Positions 1-7,300 of a stretch of 21,732 nucleotides of DNA are shown here, one piece after another. Position 1 is the first letter of the stretch, and each line of letters begins with the position of its first letter. The position numbers were made by a program, and so were the translations under genes. The stretch spans positions 1 to 21,732 of the forward strand of contig NZ_BAABDL010000134.1 in NCBI RefSeq assembly GCF_039539605.1, written 5' to 3'. The notes under the pieces were generated by a model. The model did not search any database. It had not been told where the DNA came from and saw nothing but the letters and a program-made list of their open reading frames with translations. This DNA is from Amphibacillus indicireducens. GTDB lineage: Bacteria; Bacillota; Bacilli; Bacillales; Amphibacillaceae.

Positions 1-44
1 AACAGCCATAACCCTTCATGTATATGGGGTCATGGCTGTTTTTT
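1..44. terminator. Rho-independent terminator hairpin, probably bidirectional
   Basis: A 14-bp stem pairs bases 1-14 (AACAGCCATAACCC) with bases 27-40, with one mismatch and a 12-base loop. On the plus strand the stem runs straight into six T (39-44) followed by C and TTTG, so it is a strong terminator for a plus-strand gene lying left of the window. On the minus strand its T-tract would lie outside the window, so its use as a second stop for the GH51 gene cannot be judged. Confidence 0.75.
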
Positions 45-150
45 CTTTGTTTTAACTGCAAAACTCAGGATATGATATGTCATTATCCATGAAAAAACGA
101 TAAATGTCTATCATCCAGCTGTAAAGAGAAATAATTTTTTAAAATAAAGA

Positions 151-189
151 ATCACGATTCAAAGGAGTTGAACTTCTTCGAATCGTGAT
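151..189 (-). terminator. Terminator of the GH51 gene
   Basis: A nearly uninterrupted 39-base hairpin has outer arms ATCACGATTC and GAATCGTGAT that pair perfectly. The inner part continues pairing with one mismatch and one wobble almost to the centre. On the minus strand it is followed by the T-rich tract TCTTTATTTT. It lies 57 nt after the GH51 stop codon. On the plus strand no T-run follows, so I assign it to the minus strand. Confidence 0.75.
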
Positions 190-245
190 AAACTAACTAA
201 ATCAGGTCTAAATTTTTTCACCAACTTTATTCTACATAGAGGTGA

Positions 246-3200
246 TTATAGATCAAATACTAATACGTTAACAGAATGAGGTGATAACGTCACTGTTAGA
301 TCGCCCTCAGTCATCACTAATTCTGTTTCAACTGGAACGACTTTTTCATTGTTCTTTTTATTAACGTTTGGCTTATGAACATCTGCTAAATCCCCTGTTA
401 ATTCGATCACTTTAACCGTCGATTTAACTGCTAGATCATTTAAGCTAACTTGAGTCGTCTTCTCAAATGAATCTGGATTGACTAATTTTAAATAGACATG
501 GTCTTGATCCTTAGTTACAGAGTTAAAGATCTCGTCATTATAAGCTTCTAATTTGTAATCAAATACATGACTTGTTGTAGAACCGTCTGTAAATGAACAA
601 ATCAGTTGATCACCACTAGAGCCACCATAGTTGACTGACACTGTATATGGTCGATCAAGCTCCATCGTTTCACTGATGCTTGAGCGTAGGTTTCCAACAG
701 CGGTACTTGAAGAGTAATCACCGAGTCGGTAGCCTTCAATGCCTTTTTTATAAACCTTAACTGCGGTAGCTACACCGTCATAACCGATCGCATATTCAAG
801 CGCAGTTTTGTTTTCTTGGCTAACATCTGTGACACCAACGCCAACATATAAGCCTTCTTCACCAGACACTTTAGTTGCTTCTACGCTAACATTATAGTTC
901 GTCCACTCGTGATTAATAATGTAGAGCCCATTTAAGCCTGATTCTTGACCTTTTAAAATCAAACCTTTTTCTGAGTCCAATTGATAACCATTAGAGCCAG
1001 GAAGCTCATCCCACTCTGGCTTTAGGGCTTGAGTGAAGTCTTGTTCAAACAGAGTTTGCTTTGTTTGATTATCAACTACTTTAACAGATTTAACGTGAAC
1101 TTCAGCATCGCCAGTGGCAACTTCAATTCCACCAGTTGGTTTCAGTTCTGTTAATTTACCGTTATTGTATGCCGTAAATGTCGTACTTAGCACTTTTTCA
1201 CCAAGGTATTTAGCGAAAAGTTTTTGTGCATAATAATTTGGTGTAAACCAAACATCTTGATCGTCGAACCAAATTAAGTCTGGCGTCCAACGGTATGTTC
1301 CATCTGTCAATACTTTGTTAAATAACGGTGCATAAGCAACTAATTTAACAACATCTGCATTATTTTCATAACCCGTCATAATGGCCGCTTCTGCTACAGC
1401 ACCCGCTAATGTGTTTTTGTCTGTTGACGCGAATTCCCCTACAAACACTTTCGACGATTCTGTTTCATTTAATGTGCCATCTTGGTTATAGACACGGTGG
1501 TAATAATTATAGCGATCAACGTTATTTAATAAATATTCATTTGATCGATAGTAATGTTCATCGGCAATTGTATCCATATAGTGCTTCTGATCTTGATACC
1601 AAGTAATTTTTTCTTCAAATTCAGACTCACCATCTGTAAATGTAACATTAGTAGAACCTTCCATTTTTCCACTTAAGAACTTCCAGCCTTCTTGATAAGC
1701 GTCATCATCTGCTTGAGCCCCTACAGTAGAAATAATATGAAGTTCATGTCCTGGATAATTCGCTTCCATGTATTCGTCAATTTTTAGCTTGAAATATTCA
1801 AAGTTAGCAAAGAATTCATCGCCCCAGTTTTCATTACCAATTCCTAAATAATGCAGATCAAATGGTGCTTCATGACCCATTTCTTTACGCAATGCAGCCC
1901 ATTCATTATGCTCAAAATCAGTACTGATCGCAAAATCAATTAAATCAGTAAAGCTTTTCACATAATAGTCTCTTAGTTTTCCACCTGCTGGATGGACATA
2001 GTCTGATCGAGCTTGGCAAAGTACTCCACAAGCCATTACAGGTAACGGCGTTGCATTTAAGTCTTCAGCCAGTTGGAAATATTCCATATAGCCCAGACCC
2101 ATCGTCATCATATAACCCCAAACGTTAAAGTTCTCCTTACGTAATTCAACAGCACCAACTGAATCCTTCCATTCATAAACGTTATCCCAAATAAATGAAC
2201 CTTCTGAAATACAGCCACCTGGGAAACGTAAGAATTTCGGACTCAAATCTTGCAGTGCGTGAACTAGATCTTTACGTAATCGGTAGTTAGGGTTCCCTTG
2301 ATAATTTGCATGAGCAGATTTAGAGGTTGGTTCCTCAGTTGCTCCCCAAACATCTCTCGGTACTAACGAAACCATATCGATTGAAATATCACCAATAAAG
2401 CTGATTGAAAGCTGTCCCATTGTTGTTTGAGTGGCGGTTAAAGTGAGCTCTTCAGTTACGCCATACTTTCGCCATTCATTTCCACCCTCAATTTCAATCG
2501 TTAATTCTTGGCTAACAATAGCCCCATCTCCATTTTGGAGGGAAACTTTGATCGTACCAGCTTTTTCTGCCTTTGCCCAAATTGTAAAATCATATTTTTC
2601 ATTGATCGCAAGCGACATTGATGGATGATTGTTTGAGTCTGAAAATCCTTTATTAACAAGACTTGCCCCATCTGATACCGTTACATAGTGTGAATTAACT
2701 TCTGGATCTTTAATCTCAAAATAGTCATTTAATCCACCTGTATTTTGAACGGTTACTTTATCTAAATCGCCAAACCAAGCATGTAAAGGCTGATGATTTC
2801 GTCCAGTTGAACAACCACATGCTCCAGAAGTATGATCAAACGTATCAAAAGCAAATGATTCAAACGAACGGTTTTGAATTAATTCAGCATAAATTCCACC
2901 ATCGGCAGCATTATTAATATCTTCATAAAATAACCCGTACATAACGTCACTAACATCGAGAACTTCATCTTTACCGTTGATCGTTAAATAATGTGAAGGA
3001 ACATCTTCTGGCAAAACAGTTAAATTAAATGATTTCTCAGTTTGATAAGTTCCCTTTTCCAATGTTGCCGTCAACGTAACACCTTTAGCTTCAGATACCT
3101 TGCCGATCTTACCTTGATCAGTTAAAGTTTCTGAATCGCTAGAAGACCACTTTAATGACACCTTACCACCCATAAGAGAGTCAGGTAACGTCAAGTCTTT

Positions 3201-3995
3201 CCTTGTCACTGTAATTGGAAATGATAAGTACTTATCCCTTGCTAACTGGACAATTTCCTGATCGTCTAAAGCTTCACACATTACTTCAATCACATCATCT
3301 TGTGATAATCCTGATTGATAAATTCTGAAATCTGTTAATGAACCTTCGAAATCTGGATCAACTTCATATTGAGATTTTCCAATAAAATTGTCACGATAAT
3401 TCGTTTGGTCTGAGAATGTAGCAAACCATTGTTGCAATTTTCTATATGTACCACTTGACGTTTGACTAATTAACCCATCTGCAACTAACTCACCATTCAC
3501 ATAAATTGCAGGTCCTGCATTACCGACCTTCCCACTTTCAGTTCCTGTAACAGACATCGCCACATGAATCCATTCTCCTGAACGGTAGGTTTTAGCTGAG
3601 TCCGCAACAATATCTTCATTTAAAAAGCAAACACCTCTTAATTGACGTGTTAAGAACAGATATGGGCGACCAACGCCACTTCCAAAATCAAAAATTCTTT
3701 CCCATACATTTTGTCCTTTTCTTAAATAAAGCCACGTACTAACCGTAATCCCTGTATTATCACTGACATGTTCAAATAAATTATCAGGAAGTTTTAAATA
3801 CGATGTTCCACTTTGTCCACCTGTTAACGTAACAGCTTGTCTACCAGCCACTGTTTCGACAGTTGGTTTTTGATCACCTAGTGGACTAGCATCTTTATTA
3901 TTGTCTGAATAATCTTTACCTACATTTTCAACATCATCAAACTTATAATGAGCCAATAAAGTGTTCTTTAACCTGTTATCTTGATTGTTGTCCAT
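246..3995 (-). CDS. Multidomain GH51 alpha-L-arabinofuranosidase without a signal peptide
   Basis: Predicted to release terminal alpha-L-arabinofuranose from arabino-oligosaccharides or arabinan side chains, a retaining reaction in GH51. Numbering is from the ATG at 3995 (1249 aa), chosen because AAAAGGAG sits 7 nt upstream; the ATG at 4014-4016 precedes that site and has no ribosome site of its own. Domains: LamG-like sandwich about 13-235; atrophied bacterial Ig-like domain about 244-330; GH51 core from about 336, with the family signature GLFYEDINNAADGG; a CBM4/9-like insert about 413-545; the rest of the (beta/alpha)8 barrel to about 938; and a C-terminal beta-sandwich interrupted by a LamG/DUF1080-like insert about 972-1145. 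Putative acid/base is E722 (GIGNEN) and putative nucleophile E854 (VGEFAS). It is more than twice the length of a minimal GH51 enzyme (about 500 aa). The N-terminus is polar and an in-frame stop lies just upstream, so no secretion signal is possible. It has eight cysteines, against two in the secreted GH43 neighbour, which fits a cytoplasmic place. Exact linkage specificity is not readable. Confidence 0.93.
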   Translation of the reverse strand: MDNNQDNRLKNTLLAHYKFDDVENVGKDYSDNNKDASPLGDQKPTVETVAGRQAVTLTGGQSGTSYLKLPDNLFEHVSDNTGITVSTWLYLRKGQNVWERIFDFGSGVGRPYLFLTRQLRGVCFLNEDIVADSAKTYRSGEWIHVAMSVTGTESGKVGNAGPAIYVNGELVADGLISQTSSGTYRKLQQWFATFSDQTNYRDNFIGKSQYEVDPDFEGSLTDFRIYQSGLSQDDVIEVMCEALDDQEIVQLARDKYLSFPITVTRKDLTLPDSLMGGKVSLKWSSSDSETLTDQGKIGKVSEAKGVTLTATLEKGTYQTEKSFNLTVLPEDVPSHYLTINGKDEVLDVSDVMYGLFYEDINNAADGGIYAELIQNRSFESFAFDTFDHTSGACGCSTGRNHQPLHAWFGDLDKVTVQNTGGLNDYFEIKDPEVNSHYVTVSDGASLVNKGFSDSNNHPSMSLAINEKYDFTIWAKAEKAGTIKVSLQNGDGAIVSQELTIEIEGGNEWRKYGVTEELTLTATQTTMGQLSISFIGDISIDMVSLVPRDVWGATEEPTSKSAHANYQGNPNYRLRKDLVHALQDLSPKFLRFPGGCISEGSFIWDNVYEWKDSVGAVELRKENFNVWGYMMTMGLGYMEYFQLAEDLNATPLPVMACGVLCQARSDYVHPAGGKLRDYYVKSFTDLIDFAISTDFEHNEWAALRKEMGHEAPFDLHYLGIGNENWGDEFFANFEYFKLKIDEYMEANYPGHELHIISTVGAQADDDAYQEGWKFLSGKMEGSTNVTFTDGESEFEEKITWYQDQKHYMDTIADEHYYRSNEYLLNNVDRYNYYHRVYNQDGTLNETESSKVFVGEFASTDKNTLAGAVAEAAIMTGYENNADVVKLVAYAPLFNKVLTDGTYRWTPDLIWFDDQDVWFTPNYYAQKLFAKYLGEKVLSTTFTAYNNGKLTELKPTGGIEVATGDAEVHVKSVKVVDNQTKQTLFEQDFTQALKPEWDELPGSNGYQLDSEKGLILKGQESGLNGLYIINHEWTNYNVSVEATKVSGEEGLYVGVGVTDVSQENKTALEYAIGYDGVATAVKVYKKGIEGYRLGDYSSSTAVGNLRSSISETMELDRPYTVSVNYGGSSGDQLICSFTDGSTTSHVFDYKLEAYNDEIFNSVTKDQDHVYLKLVNPDSFEKTTQVSLNDLAVKSTVKVIELTGDLADVHKPNVNKKNNEKVVPVETELVMTEGDLTVTLSPHSVNVLVFDL

Positions 3996-4002
3996 TGATA
4001 TG

Positions 4003-4010
4003 CTCCTTTT
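4003..4010 (-). promoter_or_regulatory. Ribosome binding site deciding the GH51 start
   Basis: AAAAGGAG on the minus strand lies 7 nt before the ATG at 3993-3995. The alternative in-frame ATG seven codons upstream lies on the 5' side of this site, so it would not be served by it. Confidence 0.75.
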
Positions 4011-4037
4011 GATCATATTTCAATAAATTGATAACTT

Positions 4038-4073
4038 GTATATATGTTTTTTTATTTTTAGCTAAACATATAC
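4038..4073. promoter_or_regulatory. Operator-like dyad in the GH51 leader
   Basis: The arms GTATATATGTTT (4038-4049) and AAACATATAC (4064-4073) form an inverted repeat, identical over ten positions apart from a two-base insertion. It sits just downstream of the proposed -10 box, across the expected transcription start, where a repressor would block initiation. The left arm with its flank (ACTTGTATA) resembles one half of the AraR box of Bacillus. The match is partial, so the bound protein is unknown. Confidence 0.35.
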
Positions 4074-4081
4074 TTATAACT

Positions 4082-4109
4082 ATTATAGTACGCAAATAAA
4101 TATATGCAA
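4082..4109 (-). promoter_or_regulatory. Candidate sigma-A promoter of the GH51 gene
   Basis: A perfect -10 box TATAAT (4082-4087, minus strand) is preceded by 16 nt and a TTGCAT -35-like hexamer (4104-4109). The flanks are strongly AT-rich. The -35 match is only partial. The position, about 90 nt before the start codon and after the terminator of the preceding gene, supports an independent transcription unit for GH51. Confidence 0.5.
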
Positions 4110-4273
4110 CTTTTTATATTTTATTCGTTTTTATTTAAATAAAACCTTGATAATAGCGATTTTAAGCGCCTTTTCATCTTGTGCGAACATGTTTGTATTT
4201 TAATTGGTTTTTCATTGAATATATTTAATACACAGCCGATAATGATTCAAATGAAATCTGTTTTAATCAACAA

Positions 4274-4320
4274 AAGAAACACGCTTCTTCTTACCAGAGC
4301 TATTCCGAAGCGTGTTTCTT
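4274..4320. terminator. Terminator of the GH43 gene, possibly bidirectional
   Basis: A perfect 14-bp stem (AAGAAACACGCTTC with GAAGCGTGTTTCTT) encloses a 19-base loop. It lies 30 nt beyond the GH43 stop codon. On the minus strand the 3' arm ends in TTTCTT followed by TTGTTG, giving the U-rich tail of an intrinsic terminator. On the plus strand a looser T-rich tract follows. Confidence 0.78.
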
Positions 4321-4350
4321 ATTGAGTTTTATTTTTTTAAGACTTGCGAG

Positions 4351-7300
4351 TTAGCTTAATTTCTTTTTCTGAATCAACAACACACTTCCTGCCATCAGAA
4401 CAAACATTATACCAATCAAGAACAAATTATAAATGTTAGTAGCTGTTTTAGGCAACGATTGCTGATCATCAGACTTGATCTCTTCGTCTGTATGACTATT
4501 AGCAGAGTCATCATCTCGTCCACCTATATCCGGTCCGTTGTCATTATCAGCACCTTGATTATTTCCATCAGAGTCTAGACCATCTTCAGGATCTCGGTTA
4601 TCTTCGATCGAGTCTGAATCATCATCAGGATCTTTAACGTCCTCAATGTCTTCAATAATGACTTCATCTTCAACCTCTTCGTCTGCAGATAAGAAATCAT
4701 TGTAATAATTAAGCACTTCCTCTTCTGTTAACGAATAACCATCATAAACAATTAATTCATCCATCATGCCGCTAAACGGTAGATCCCAATAGTTCACACC
4801 GAGAGAAAAGACGGCGTTATTCGTCGAGAATATATTAGGGAAATCGTCCCCTTCGAAAGCAATCTTACCGTTAATATAAATGAGTAGAGCCCCATTATCT
4901 ACCGTATACGTAACATGTGTCCATTCATTAGTTGGCATATGGAAGTCGGTAAGACCATCGTACCAGCGCTGTGATCCTGACCAAACCATCGCCTTATTCT
5001 CATCCCAACCACCAGGGACAAGACTAACCCAGTTTGTCTCATTACGTGCACCAAAGAATGATGTCGTACTTGTCGTAATTTCATTTGGATTTAGCCATAA
5101 TGAGACAGAGTAAGTTGGACTTGATATTAACCCATCAGGTAAACGAACGCCTGACTTCCCGTCAAAGACTAATGCTTGACCATTAATCCCGTCGCTATAG
5201 CTAATCTGTCCATTCGTATTTGTAATTCGATCGCCCGTTACTACACCTGAATCTGAAATGCCTAATGTGTCTGACAGATCTTCTTCAAATTGATAGTGGG
5301 CAACTTTACCATCCGTTACATTGATGACAAAACTCGCTTCAACACCGCTACCATCATTTGCTGTAGCTGTAATTATTGCCTCGCCAAATTCCAATCCGTT
5401 GATAACACCTGTCATCGGATCTACCGTTGCCACATTTGGGTTATCTGATCGCCAAGTGATCGATTGGTCTTCTGCATTAATCGGATAGACTGTTGCATTC
5501 GCTTGATACGTTGAACCAATAACAAGATTTCGATTACCAGTAGATAACTGAATTGAATTTACCTCAACATCAGTTTCAGGACTTGCAACTAATAATTGTT
5601 CAATGACATCTTGTTCAATTGAAAAAGCATAAATGCGCAAATCATCAATTAAACCTTGATAAGGTTGATCCCATAAGTTTACACCTATAGTGAATTCAGC
5701 ATTTGTTCCTGTAAAAATATCAGGGAAATTTTCGCCTTCGTACATGACTTCACCGTTAATATAAATCTTGATATCACCATCTTTGACAGTATAAGCAACA
5801 TGCGTCCATTCATTTTCATTAATCATCATATTAGTCGAGCCGTCATACCAATCTGTACCCGACCAAAGCATCGTTGTGCCATCATGACCGAATGGTAAGA
5901 AACTTGTCCAAGAGTCACTATTTTTCATACCGAAAAATGCTGTGGCAAACTGTCGAAGTTCTTCCGGTTTTAGCCACATAGCAACCGAATAATCATGACT
6001 TTGAATTAAACCATTCCCTAAATGAAGCCCAGACTTACCATCTAAATAAAGCGCTTGACCGACGGCACCCTCTGAAAAGTCAATTTCACCTTCAAATATA
6101 TTCATCAGATCACCGGTTACTCTAGGTGTATCGTAGTTACCTGTTTTGTCTAAAAGTGAACCATTGAATGGATAGTGCGCTACTAGTCCATCATCTAAAA
6201 CATCTGCTGTTTTTTCAATGACCGTTACTTCAAAAGTTTTCGTTTCAGATAGACCTTTATATGAAAGGGAGACTGTTAAAGTAACGGTTTTATCTCCTTC
6301 ACCAAGATCAGGTCGATTAACAACACCAGCATTTGAAACAATCGATTGATCAGATGATGTCCAATCAAGTGTAACACCACGCACCGTTTGACTTGGTAAT
6401 TGAATGTCACTATAGATCCGATTTAGATTACCTATTGATAGTTGATCTAAAACATTATCAACAAACTCTTGATCAGAAACAGATTCAAACTGACTTCCCC
6501 AGATTGAATGTCCTTGTTCTGAAGCAGCCGTAAAGGTCATAACAAAATCTTGTTCTGTTTCATCCCACTGCATTAAGAACACACCATCATATGTTACGCC
6601 ATCGATAATGATCTCAGCATAATGTTCATCAGTTAATTTCCATGAACCTTCAACTTCACCTGTAATTGAACCATCAGCGTTAAGTTCAATGTATTGTGTA
6701 TTGTTAATGTTTGCAGAGATTTGATCACCATGATTAACAAAGTGATACGTTCCTGGAATTGCATCAACATCAACTGGTAATACAGATTCCCCAGCATAGC
6801 GATGCGGTGCCATAAGCGGCCAGCCATCTTTATTCATCGGCATTAAATGGACCCGCACTTCATGCTCTTCACCACGATGTGGGAAACGTGTATGGAATAA
6901 ACTAAAATGCTCTCCTGTATCAGCATCATAATATGATGAGTTATGTCCTGGTGAAACATAACCATAGACAGGGTAATCTTCGACAGCATTTAAATTACTG
7001 AAACGGAAATTTCCATTTAATTTAAGGCCATAAGGCTCAATTGCTTCATCATCAAAAGGAATACCAGGTCGTCCTTTTGCATTGATCATATCTTGCCCAG
7101 AAATATCTACAAATGGACCATCAGGATTTTTAGAACGTGAAATTCTCATGTTGTACCCACCAACAGCATCTAATCCTCCAAAAGTAGTATAGAGGTAGTA
7201 ATAACCTGTTTCAGGAATGTACTGCATGTAAGATGCTTCGATACGAACACCGCCACCAGTAAGAAGCTTTCCATAACTATTCCCTTCTTTTGGTAGACCT

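Larger units (their letters stand above)
3996..4350. other. Intergenic region between the GH43 and GH51 genes
   Basis: This AT-rich gap carries, in minus-strand order, the GH43 terminator (4274-4320), a stretch of about 160 nt where I see no conserved element or ORF, the GH51 promoter (4082-4109), a dyad (4038-4073) and the GH51 ribosome site. No small gene with a plausible ribosome site was found. Confidence 0.7.

Noticed and set aside
3996..4016. Upstream ATG giving seven extra residues on GH51
   Set aside because: The ribosome site AAAAGGAG lies between this ATG and the next, so it can serve only the downstream ATG.
4085..4105. AraR-like ATTTGCGTAC between the GH51 -35 and -10
   Set aside because: It resembles the AraR half-box only if two bases are deleted, and the second half is missing.
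4155..4180. Possible second cre site around AAGGCGCTT upstream of GH51
   Set aside because: It has a GCGC core but the flanking TG and CA positions do not align with the consensus at the required spacing.
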